This document shows positions 1 to 6,311 of a DNA stretch of 6,867 nt, in pieces. The DNA is from an uncultured Verrucomicrobiota bacterium (GTDB lineage: Bacteria; Verrucomicrobiota; Verrucomicrobiia; Chthoniobacterales; SZAS-18): NCBI GenBank assembly GCA_937873255.1, contig CALMVM010000569.1, positions 1 to 6,867 of the forward strand. The letters run 5' to 3'. The notes beneath the pieces are model-generated. The model was not told the DNA's origin. It saw nothing but the letters and a program-made list of their open reading frames with translations, and searched no databases. The translations under genes and the position numbers were made by a program. The stretch's first letter is position 1, and every line of letters begins with the position of its first letter.

Positions 1-40
1 CCCACCCGCCCCGCGATACGATCCAGCGGCGGTACTGATG

Positions 41-110
41 GTTGCGGGTTGTGAGTTGTGGGTTGTGGGTTGCCAAACTCTGCATCCACTCACAACTCAT
101 GACCCACAAC
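41..110. repeat. Long imperfect inverted repeat built from GTTGTGGGTT-like units
   Basis: The left arm at 41-63 and the right arm at 88-110 are 23 bases each and complementary at 19 positions. The four differences are all transitions: as plus-strand RNA three would be G-U wobbles and one a C-A mismatch. The loop is 64-87. The left arm and loop carry tandem variants of a decamer (GTTGCGGGTT, GTTGTGAGTT, GTTGTGGGTT), so the element looks like short direct repeats folded back on themselves. It lies upstream of the likely promoter of the next gene, and no protein family explains this stretch. It could be a dispersed intergenic palindrome or the terminator of a gene to the left of the window. There is no U-tract after the right arm, which argues against an ordinary intrinsic terminator. 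Confidence 0.8.
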
Positions 111-136
111 ACAAGCGCGGCACGCGGTGCACGCCT

Positions 137-163
137 TTGACGCCCATCTTTCGCTGCTATAAC
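137..163 (+). promoter_or_regulatory. Possible sigma-70-type promoter for the RlpA-like gene
   Basis: A TTGACG box at 137-142 matches the -35 consensus at five of six positions. A TATAAC box at 158-163 matches the -10 consensus at five of six. The spacer is 15 bases, shorter than the preferred 17, so the assignment is tentative. Transcription would start near 170, downstream of the upstream-most ATG at position 38 and upstream of the GTG at 236. This supports the later start for the gene that follows. Confidence 0.4.
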
Positions 164-235
164 AAGCTGTCCGCTGGCCGATTAGACGGGCAGAAACCGC
201 TTGCGAAAAGCCTGTTCCCGGACTACTGGCAGCCG

Positions 236-1099
236 GTGAAAAACGCGCCTGTTTTCCCCTGTTTGCGCCGCGCCGGGATCGTCGCGCTGAGCGTCTCTTC
301 CGCCCTGACGCTCTCCGCGACGCTTTCCGCGCAGAGCGGCAGCGCCCTCGATTTCGAACGCCGTGCCCGGCTGCTGCGCGCCGACGCGCTGAGCGCCGTC
401 GAGCCGAAGGTGTCCGTCCCCACGACCGGCCTCCAGACCCGTAACGGCGGGCAATCGCTCTTTTCCAACACCCGCTACCCGTGGAAGGAAAACATCGTGA
501 CCACGGTGTTCTGGATCGGCGAGCGGCCCACGGCTCGCAACCCGACGCCCAACCGCGCCAGTTCCTGGGATGACCATTGGGCGTCGAACTACGGCGGCTA
601 CGATGACCCCGACGTGACGCAGCGGCGTAATTTCGCCCCCATCGCCTTCGTGCCGCGCCAGAATCCGTTTTACGTCGCGCTGCCTTACAACGATGTGGGC
701 CACGGCGGCACCAAGCCCGAGGCGCGGGTGCTGATCCCCTGGTTCCGGCAGGCGTTCGTGCAGGAAGGGCACACGGTTTGCAAGGACCGCTGGATCGCCA
801 TTGCCAAGGGCAACCGCGTTGCCTACGCGCAGTGGGAGGATTGCGGGCCGTTCCGCACGGACCACTACCAGTACGTTTTCGGCAACGAACGGCCCCGGCC
901 CAACCTCAACGGCGGCGCGGGTCTCGACGTGTCGCCAGCCGTGCGCGACTACATCGGCATGGACCCCGGCGGCACGGACGTGTGTTCGTGGCGGTTCGTC
1001 GAGGCGACCGAGGTGCCGTCCGGCCCGTGGCAGCTCTACGGAGACAACAATCCGTTCGCAACGGGCCGCACGAACACGCCGCGTCCGGGGCGGCGTTGA
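236..1099 (+). CDS. Exported RlpA-like double-psi beta-barrel protein
   Basis: This is a 287-residue protein when started at GTG 236. Residues 1-32 look like a signal peptide: a basic stretch with RR at 11-12, a hydrophobic core and an ALA-like cleavage site before Q33. Residues about 145-255 resemble the double-psi beta-barrel of RlpA. An EDCGPF motif (201-206) stands where RlpA has NDRGPF, and GLDVSPAVRDYIGM (229-242) stands where RlpA has an IDLSxAAAxxLGM segment. RlpA-type domains bind or cleave peptidoglycan; no SPOR domain is present here. Residues 33-140 are Trp/Tyr/Asn-rich and I do not recognise them. Cysteines C182, C203 and C250 remain in the mature part, so a disulfide is possible. 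The open frame extends back to ATG 38, but that part crosses the inverted repeat and the likely promoter and encodes no signal peptide. TTG 263 is another possible start. No Shine-Dalgarno sequence is visible. Family call is fairly sure, enzymatic activity unknown. Confidence 0.72.
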   Translation: MKNAPVFPCLRRAGIVALSVSSALTLSATLSAQSGSALDFERRARLLRADALSAVEPKVSVPTTGLQTRNGGQSLFSNTRYPWKENIVTTVFWIGERPTARNPTPNRASSWDDHWASNYGGYDDPDVTQRRNFAPIAFVPRQNPFYVALPYNDVGHGGTKPEARVLIPWFRQAFVQEGHTVCKDRWIAIAKGNRVAYAQWEDCGPFRTDHYQYVFGNERPRPNLNGGAGLDVSPAVRDYIGMDPGGTDVCSWRFVEATEVPSGPWQLYGDNNPFATGRTNTPRPGRR

Positions 1100-1110
1100 T
1101 CGCATTTTGA

Positions 1111-1129
1111 CCGCCAGACAAACCGGCGG
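1111..1129. terminator. Weak stem-loop between convergent RlpA-like gene and rnpB
   Basis: CCGCC at 1111-1115 and GGCGG at 1125-1129 form a five-base-pair GC stem with a nine-base loop, 12 bases after the stop codon of the RlpA-like gene and about 37 bases beyond the 3' end of rnpB. Neither strand has a U-tract after the stem, so it may be only a weak or factor-dependent terminator, or chance in GC-rich DNA. Confidence 0.25.
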
Positions 1130-1165
1130 ACGCCGAGCCTGTTTCCAAGGACGACGCCCGCCGGG

Positions 1166-1629
1166 GCGGATCGACGGTAAGCCGAGTTCTGTCGGCCGCG
1201 CAGCCTCCTTGCGAGTGCCGCGCGGTCGTGACGATCATTTATCTAACGATCCCGGTCGCCCGGGGCCATTCCCTGCCCTTTGCGGGCGGGGTGCGACTAA
1301 AAACCCGGAGGATGCCGCGATCCGTCGCCGGACCGTGGCAGGGCAGGCAGCCCGCCTCCTGTTCTGTCTTGCACCACACGGGGTTTTTCGTGCCCCCGGA
1401 CTCGCGCCCGGGGCGGTGAGCTTTTACCTCGCCTTTTCACCCTTACCCCGACCGTTGCCGGCCGGGGCGGTTTGTTTTCTGTGACACTTTCCGTCGCCGC
1501 CGGCTTGGGCCGGGCGGCTCCCGCGTGTTGTACGCGGCGTGTTGCCTTGCGGTGTTCGGACTTTCCTCTGGCGGGGCGCGGGAGCCGTACGAGCCTCCTT
1601 TATCCACCAGCGATCATCGGTCGATCCGC
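1166..1629 (-). ncRNA. rnpB: RNase P RNA (catalytic subunit)
   Basis: This is the ribozyme of RNase P, which cuts the 5' leader from pre-tRNA. On the minus strand the universal landmarks appear in order. GAGGAAAGTCCG (1568-1557) is the 5' strand of the core. ACAGAAAACAAACCGCC (1482-1466) is the central conserved block. GTTAGATAAATGA precedes the 3' core. ACAGAACTCGGCTTAC (1192-1177) is the 3' strand of helix P4 with its flank. P1 is a perfect 10-bp helix between 1629-1620 and 1175-1166, which sets the approximate ends. P2 pairs GATGATCG with TGATCGTC (eight pairs, two wobbles), and P3 closes with CTGGTGG/CCGCCAG. An extra GC-rich hairpin between the P2 and P4 3' strands matches the position of P19. 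The length of about 464 bases is above the common 350-420. The precise 3' end is uncertain by several bases. Protein frames across this region are spurious. Confidence 0.96.
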
Positions 1630-1633
1630 GTCG

Positions 1634-1662
1634 ATCCTAACCCGCCGCCGCACCCGGCGCAA
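1634..1662 (-). promoter_or_regulatory. Likely rnpB promoter
   Basis: Read on the minus strand, TTGCGC (1662-1657) and TAGGAT (1639-1634) are separated by exactly 17 bases. The -10 box matches consensus at four of six positions and the -35 box at three. The predicted start falls at or just inside the 5' strand of helix P1 (1629). The -35 box lies only a few bases beyond the stop codon of the DUF456 gene, so rnpB need not depend on read-through from it. Confidence 0.45.
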
Positions 1663-1665
1663 TCG

Positions 1666-2163
1666 CTACCAGTGCACGGTCAGCGCGGACAGGAAGAAAA
1701 GCGCGATCATTGCCACGTCGATCACGGCCTTGCCGACCATCCCGGCCGTCGTGCCCAGCAACGTTCCCCAGCCGGACCGCAACGCCGGTTGCAGTGAGCG
1801 GCCGGCGAAGATCATCTCTCCACCCAACGCGCCGAGGACAGGACCCAGAAACAGTCCGAGCGGGAAAAAGAAGATCGCGCCAATGACCCCGCCGACCATC
1901 CCGCCGAACGCTCCCCACCGCGTCGCGCCGAATTTGCGCGCCCCCATCGCCCCGGCCATGAAATCCACGACGTGCCCCAGCACGCACAACGCCGCCAGCA
2001 CGCCGAGCGTCCACCACCCCACCGAGTGTTCCGGCCGGACCGTGAAATGGTGCAACGTCGCGCCCGCGAGGATGAGCAGACTATCCGGGATCACGGGATA
2101 GACCGCGCCGAAAAGACCGACCATCATCAGGATAATCGTCAGGGTCCACCAAGTCGTTTCCAT
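1666..2163 (-). CDS. DUF456 family small integral membrane protein
   Basis: This 165-residue protein is almost entirely hydrophobic and sits in the inner membrane. Predicted membrane segments lie near residues 5-22, 27-39, 48-70, 85-117 (probably a hairpin of two) and 135-163. DUF456 features are visible. There is a Pro-rich turn, PVIPDSLLILAG (23-34). VVDFMAGAMGARKFGATRWG (65-84) has the family's Asp (D67) and Gly pattern. Gly-rich GGMVGGVIGA (87-96) is followed by LGPVLGALGGE (106-116), ending in the family's conserved Glu (E116). The family has no established biochemical function. The start is the ATG at 2163; only GGAA directly upstream hints at a ribosome site, too close to be a good one. 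The gene follows the protease gene by 77 bases on the same strand with no clear terminator between, so they may be co-transcribed. Confidence 0.85.
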   Translation of the reverse strand: METTWWTLTIILMMVGLFGAVYPVIPDSLLILAGATLHHFTVRPEHSVGWWTLGVLAALCVLGHVVDFMAGAMGARKFGATRWGAFGGMVGGVIGAIFFFPLGLFLGPVLGALGGEMIFAGRSLQPALRSGWGTLLGTTAGMVGKAVIDVAMIALFFLSALTVHW

Positions 2164-2240
2164 TTCCGCGGTGAAGATAGCGCGCTTCGACCGGCGTGGT
2201 CTGGATTTCTGCCCCGTTTAACCTCGGATGCCTGTCAGGG

Positions 2241-3221
2241 CTATCTGGCGGCGGAATGCTTCAGATACAACGCGTGGTTGCCCACGTCGATGATCGCATT
2301 GTGCTTGGCCAGGATGTCGCCGCCGATACAACCGGCCAAGGGGCTGCTGTCGTTGTAATTCGTTTTCAGGAACGAACTAATGCCAGGCTGGGAAACGATG
2401 TGGGCGTTCGTGGCAACGTAGTCGCCGATGCGGAAGGAGTCGATGTCCGCCAGCGACGACCGCTGCGCGCGGGTCGCCACGACGCCGAGTTTGATTGGCA
2501 ATTCAGTCACCCTCGCGTGGGCATTCGCCACCGCGCCGGAGTCGAAGACGGTGAAAGGCGCACCCGTATCGACGATGGCGCGATACGTCTTGTCGCCGAG
2601 CTTGCACTCGACCGCCAAATCCCGTCCGAAGTCCGAAAGCGGCACTTTCGTCCACCCGGCGGCGACCAGGCTCGCGCCGGGGTTGGTCTTTTTGCGGGGA
2701 TCGACGTTCAGGTAAAGGATCAGGTGGCCGACATCGAGAATCGCTCCGCAGTGCCGCAGGATGTCCTCGCCGAGGTAGCCGTCGTAGTCGTGGCCTTTGT
2801 CGTGCTGGTAAAGAAACGCTGCGTCGAAGAGGAAACGCTGCGGCACGATGCACAGTGGCAGTGATCCGAGGTTCGTCGAACCGATGTGGAAATCACGCGC
2901 ATAAGCGACCGGGACCGTCCTGCCGTTGAAGCTCGTCGTCTTCGGCACCCCGGCCGGCAGTTGCCGGTCGGCGGAAGGCAGCAGCGAGCCGTATTTTGCC
3001 TCGCCCAGGAACGTGCCGTAAGCGCCCGTATCGACCACGAGCAGTCCTTTCTTTCCCTCGATGGATGCCGCCATCATCAACCGGTTCAGATGGCCGCGGC
3101 CGAGGTGGACGATTTCGTAGCCGGGCAACTGGGCGGGGGCGGCGTACAGGGCGGAGGACGCGACGCTGGCGGAGAGGACGCACAGGACGCGCCGCAGGAG
3201 CGGGAAGCGGGAAGTGATCAT
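2241..3221 (-). CDS. Exported two-domain retropepsin-like aspartic protease
   Basis: This is a 326-residue protein when started at ATG 3221. Residues 1-28 form a signal peptide (basic RR at 10-11, hydrophobic core, ALYAA before P29), so it acts outside the cytoplasm. The rest is a tandem of two related aspartic-protease halves. The first has VVDTGAYGTFL (62-72, D64-T65-G66) and ends in LGEDILRHCGAILDVGHLI (150-168). The second has AIVDTGAPFTVFD (215-227, D218-T219-G220) and ends in IGGDILAKHNAIIDVGNHA (299-317). Each half thus has both the catalytic DTG and the hydrophobic-Gly motif of clan AA proteases. One chain could form a complete two-aspartate site like pepsin, or each half could pair with another chain. 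Substrate is unknown. The frame extends 11 codons upstream to 3254, but the inner ATG puts the signal peptide at the N-terminus. No Shine-Dalgarno sequence is visible. It diverges from acnA. Confidence 0.85.
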   Translation of the reverse strand: MITSRFPLLRRVLCVLSASVASSALYAAPAQLPGYEIVHLGRGHLNRLMMAASIEGKKGLLVVDTGAYGTFLGEAKYGSLLPSADRQLPAGVPKTTSFNGRTVPVAYARDFHIGSTNLGSLPLCIVPQRFLFDAAFLYQHDKGHDYDGYLGEDILRHCGAILDVGHLILYLNVDPRKKTNPGASLVAAGWTKVPLSDFGRDLAVECKLGDKTYRAIVDTGAPFTVFDSGAVANAHARVTELPIKLGVVATRAQRSSLADIDSFRIGDYVATNAHIVSQPGISSFLKTNYNDSSPLAGCIGGDILAKHNAIIDVGNHALYLKHSAAR

Positions 3222-3295
3222 CGGATGGCAGAAAACCGGAAGAGGTTGCCCCATCCCACGTCGGTGTCAATCCTGCGTGATCCCGTCGCCGGAGG

Positions 3296-3324
3296 TTGCA
3301 GCGGTCGGCGAGTTTCGATAGACT
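3296..3324 (+). promoter_or_regulatory. Possible acnA promoter
   Basis: TTGCAG (3296-3301) and TAGACT (3319-3324) are separated by 17 bases. The -10 box matches consensus at four of six positions, the -35 box only at its invariant TTG. Transcription would begin near 3331, giving a leader of about 30 bases before the ATG at 3362. This is the best-spaced pair I found in the divergent region 3222-3361. Confidence 0.35.
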
Positions 3325-3361
3325 GGACCCTTTCCACTGTTCCCGCGCGCCGCCTCCCTTT

Positions 3362-6265
3362 ATGCAAACCCCTTTTCCCACCCTCCAGACGTTTGAACCC
3401 TTTGCTGGCCGGACGGCGCATTTCCACAGCCTGCCCGCGTTGGAGAAGGCGGGGGTCGGACCCGTGTCGCGGCTGCCGCACAGTATCCGCATCGTGCTGG
3501 AATCGGTGTTGCGCAATTGCGACGGCAAGAAGGTCAGCGAACAGGACGTGCGCAACCTCGCCAACTGGAACGCTAAGAAACCCATCAGCGAGGAAATCCC
3601 TTTCGTCGTCGCGCGGATCGTACTCCAGGATTTTACCGGCGTGCCGCTGCTGGTGGATCTCGCAGCGATGCGCGCGGCCGTGTCGCGCCTCGGCGGCGAC
3701 CCGCAGATCATCGAACCGCTCGTGCCCGTGGACCTCGTCGTGGATCATTCGGTGCAAGTGGACTTCGCCGGCTCGGCGCTCGCGCTGAAGCTGAACATGG
3801 ACATGGAGTTCACGCGCAACCGCGAGCGATATCAGTTCCTGAAATGGGGCCAGCAGGCGTTCAAGACCTTCGGCGTGGTGCCGCCCGGCATCGGCATCAT
3901 CCACCAAGTCAACCTCGAATACCTCGCCAAAGGTGTGCTGTTCCATGAAGGCGCGGACGGCGCGCTCTATTATCCTGATTCGCTCGTGGGCACGGACTCG
4001 CACACGACGATGATCAACGGCCTCGGCATCGTCGGCTGGGGAGTCGGTGGGATTGAGGCGGAGGCGGGCATGCTCGGCCAGCCGGTGTATTTCCTGACTC
4101 CGGAAGTGGTCGGCGTCCACTTGAGCGGGTCATTACGCGAGGGCGTGACCGCGACCGACCTCGCGCTGCACATCACGCAGATGCTCCGCAAGGCGAAGGT
4201 CGTGGGTAAGTTCGTCGAATTCTACGGCCCCGGCGCGGCCAGCTTGCCGCTGACCGACCGCGCGACCGTTGCGAACATGGCCCCGGAATACGGCGCGACG
4301 ATGGGTTTTTTCCCCGTGGACGCGGAAAGCGTCAATTACCTGCGCTTCACCGGCCGCACGGAGGAACAATGCGCGGCGTTCGAGGCGTATTTCCGCGCGC
4401 AGGAGATGTTCGGCATGCCGGACAAGGGTCAGATCGATTACAGCGTCGATCTCGAACTCGACTTGGCGCACGTGCAGCCGAGCGTTGCCGGGCCGAAACG
4501 TCCGCAGGATCGGCTCGATCTGCCCGCGCTCGGCGAGACGTTCCGCCAGTTGATGAACCGCGCCCCCGGCGACGGTGGTTACGGCAAAAGCGCCGACGGG
4601 CTGAAGGAACGTTTCCCCGTTCATCTCGAAGCGGACGCGAAGCCGACGATCCCGTCCGTGATTTCCGCGAGCAGCGCCGCCGCGACCGACACCGGCGCGG
4701 GCATGGTCGCCAACGGCGGCAAGCAGCTCGGCGAAACACCCGGACACTCGGAGATGATTACCAACCGGCCAACCGCGACGCCCGCCGCCTTGCTGGAAGA
4801 AGCGCACGAGCCCGAGTTCCAGGCTGGCGACACGCAGATCGGCCATGGCAGCGTGCTGATCGCGTCGATCACCAGTTGCACGAACACCTCGAACCCGAGC
4901 GTGATGCTCGGCGCGGGGCTGTTGGCGAAGAAAGCGGTCGAGCGCGGCCTGAAGGTCGATCCCGCCGTGAAAACGTCGCTCGCGCCCGGCTCGCGCGTCG
5001 TCACCGACTACCTGGACAAAAGCGGGTTGCAGCCGTTCCTCGACCAGCTCGGTTTCCAGATCGTCGGCTACGGCTGCGCGACGTGCATCGGCAACTCCGG
5101 TCCGCTGCACCCGAAGATCGAGGAAGCCATCACCGAGCACGATCTGGTGGCGGCGTCGGTGCTGAGCGGTAACCGCAACTTCGAGGCGCGCGTGCATCAG
5201 AACATCAAGGCGAATTTCCTCATGTCGCCGCCGCTCGTCGTCGCGTTCGCGCTGGCGGGCCGCGTGGACATCGACCTTTCCAAAGACCCCATCGGCAAAG
5301 ACAAGGATGGGTCGGACGTGTATCTGCGCGACATCTGGCCGACCCTGCACGAGGTCCGGCAGGCGATGGCCTCCGCGCTGAAGCCGGAGGTGTTCCGCCG
5401 GTTGTATTCCGACTTCGCGGAGCAGAACCCGAAGTGGAACGAAATCCCGGGGACCGTCGGCGGGGTGTACGCGTGGGACGAAAAGAGCGACTACATCCAA
5501 GAGCCGCCGTTCTTCCTCGATTTCTCGATGGGGACGGGCGACATCGCCGAGATCAAAGGCGCGCGTCCGCTCGGCATCTTCGGCGATTCGGTGACGACGG
5601 ATCACATCTCGCCGGCGGGCGCGATCAAGGCGAGTTCGCCGGCGGGTCAGTACCTCATCGCGCGGGGCGTCGAGACGAAGGATTTCAATTCCTACGGCAG
5701 CCGCCGCGGCAACGACCGCGTCATGACGCGCGGCACGTTCGCCAACGTGCGGATCAAGAATCTGATGGTTCCCGGTGTGGAAGGCGGCGTCACGAAATAT
5801 TACCCCGACGGGGCGGTCGTGCCGATCTACACGGCGAGCGTCAGCTACCAGGAAGACGGTGTGCCGCTGATGATTTTCGCCGGGCAGGAGTATGGGACCG
5901 GTTCGAGCCGGGACTGGGCGGCGAAGGGCACGCGCCTGCTGGGAGTGAAGGCGGTGGTGGCGGCGAGTTTCGAGCGCATCCACCGCTCCAATCTCGTCGG
6001 CATGGGCGTGCTGCCGCTCCAGTTTTTGGAAGGCACCACGGCGCAGACGCTCGGACTGGACGGCTCGGAGACCTTTGACCTGCTCGGACTCGGCAACGAT
6101 ACTTACCCGGGGCAGATGCTCACGCTGGTGATCCACCGCGCGAACGGTTCGAGCGAGGAGGTCACGTTGCGTTCACGCATCGATACCGCCATCGAGGTCG
6201 ATTACTATCGGCACGGCGGGATTTTACCGTACGTGCTGCGCGAGTTGATGACGCAAGGGAAGTGA
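3362..6265 (+). CDS. acnA: Aconitate hydratase A
   Basis: Cytoplasmic [4Fe-4S] enzyme of the TCA cycle that isomerises citrate to isocitrate through cis-aconitate. The 967-residue chain has the full AcnA/IRP1 architecture. [13 protein letters not shown] (210-222) leads domains 1-3. The cluster cysteines are C506 in [11 protein letters not shown], and C572 and C575 in [29 protein letters not shown] (741-755), SYGSRRGND (777-785) and the C-terminal swivelling-domain signature [16 protein letters not shown] (841-856) supply active-site residues. The C506-C572 spacing of 66 equals that of E. coli AcnA (435 and 501, from memory). The protein is longer than the usual 890-900 residues because of an Ala/Ser/Thr/Pro-rich insert at about 410-485, before C506. 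The frame reaches back to TTG 3296, but those codons overlap the likely promoter; ATG 3362 starts a normal AcnA N-terminus. No Shine-Dalgarno sequence precedes it. AcnD (2-methylcitrate dehydratase) is a relative, but size and motifs favour AcnA. Confidence 0.96.
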   Translation: MQTPFPTLQTFEPFAGRTAHFHSLPALEKAGVGPVSRLPHSIRIVLESVLRNCDGKKVSEQDVRNLANWNAKKPISEEIPFVVARIVLQDFTGVPLLVDLAAMRAAVSRLGGDPQIIEPLVPVDLVVDHSVQVDFAGSALALKLNMDMEFTRNRERYQFLKWGQQAFKTFGVVPPGIGIIHQVNLEYLAKGVLFHEGADGALYYPDSLVGTDSHTTMINGLGIVGWGVGGIEAEAGMLGQPVYFLTPEVVGVHLSGSLREGVTATDLALHITQMLRKAKVVGKFVEFYGPGAASLPLTDRATVANMAPEYGATMGFFPVDAESVNYLRFTGRTEEQCAAFEAYFRAQEMFGMPDKGQIDYSVDLELDLAHVQPSVAGPKRPQDRLDLPALGETFRQLMNRAPGDGGYGKSADGLKERFPVHLEADAKPTIPSVISASSAAATDTGAGMVANGGKQLGETPGHSEMITNRPTATPAALLEEAHEPEFQAGDTQIGHGSVLIASITSCTNTSNPSVMLGAGLLAKKAVERGLKVDPAVKTSLAPGSRVVTDYLDKSGLQPFLDQLGFQIVGYGCATCIGNSGPLHPKIEEAITEHDLVAASVLSGNRNFEARVHQNIKANFLMSPPLVVAFALAGRVDIDLSKDPIGKDKDGSDVYLRDIWPTLHEVRQAMASALKPEVFRRLYSDFAEQNPKWNEIPGTVGGVYAWDEKSDYIQEPPFFLDFSMGTGDIAEIKGARPLGIFGDSVTTDHISPAGAIKASSPAGQYLIARGVETKDFNSYGSRRGNDRVMTRGTFANVRIKNLMVPGVEGGVTKYYPDGAVVPIYTASVSYQEDGVPLMIFAGQEYGTGSSRDWAAKGTRLLGVKAVVAASFERIHRSNLVGMGVLPLQFLEGTTAQTLGLDGSETFDLLGLGNDTYPGQMLTLVIHRANGSSEEVTLRSRIDTAIEVDYYRHGGILPYVLRELMTQGK

Positions 6266-6272
6266 TTTTTGT

Positions 6273-6304
6273 TGTAGCCACGGCAGCGTAGTGCCGTGGC
6301 TACA
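6273..6304. repeat. Perfect 13-bp palindrome between convergent genes
   Basis: TGTAGCCACGGCA at 6273-6285 is exactly complementary to TGCCGTGGCTACA at 6292-6304, with a six-base loop (6286-6291). It begins seven bases after the acnA stop and ends seven bases before the stop codon of the convergent catalase-like gene. A stable hairpin here could end transcription in both directions or protect mRNA 3' ends. There is no U-tract after the stem on the plus strand, and on the minus strand the following bases are A-rich, so it is not a textbook intrinsic terminator. Its clean symmetry and position suggest a REP-like dispersed intergenic palindrome. Confidence 0.85.
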
Positions 6305-6311
6305 GCGCCGG

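Noticed and set aside
1..37. Left edge as the tail of an upstream gene
   Set aside because: Too short to assign; no frame or motif can be supported.
182..1105. 307-codon minus-strand open frame opposite the RlpA-like gene
   Set aside because: Arg/Ala/Gly/Val-rich low-information product with no signal, domain or start context. The plus-strand frame has a signal peptide and barrel motifs.
801..1484. 227-codon plus-strand open frame crossing the RlpA-like gene end and rnpB
   Set aside because: Arg-rich composition. It overlaps the RlpA-like coding end in another frame and runs antisense through the conserved core of RNase P RNA.
1472..2101. 209-codon plus-strand frame across rnpB and DUF456
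   Set aside because: Antisense to rnpB and to a clear membrane-protein gene. The Pro/Thr/Ser/Arg-rich product is typical of a GC-rich shadow frame.
3265..3270. Perfect TTGACA on the minus strand upstream of the protease gene
   Set aside because: It would suit a start near 3236, but no acceptable -10 box lies 16-18 bases downstream (best CAACCT), so I did not call a promoter.
3218..4120. 300-codon minus-strand frame over the divergent region and acnA start
   Set aside because: Antisense to the conserved N-terminal part of AcnA, His/Arg/Asp-rich, with no domain signal.
4133..6136. 667-codon open frame on the minus strand, antisense to acnA
   Set aside because: It lies fully within an unmistakable aconitase gene. 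Its product is the Arg/His/Asp/Val-rich mix expected from the complement of GC-rich coding DNA, with no recognisable domain.
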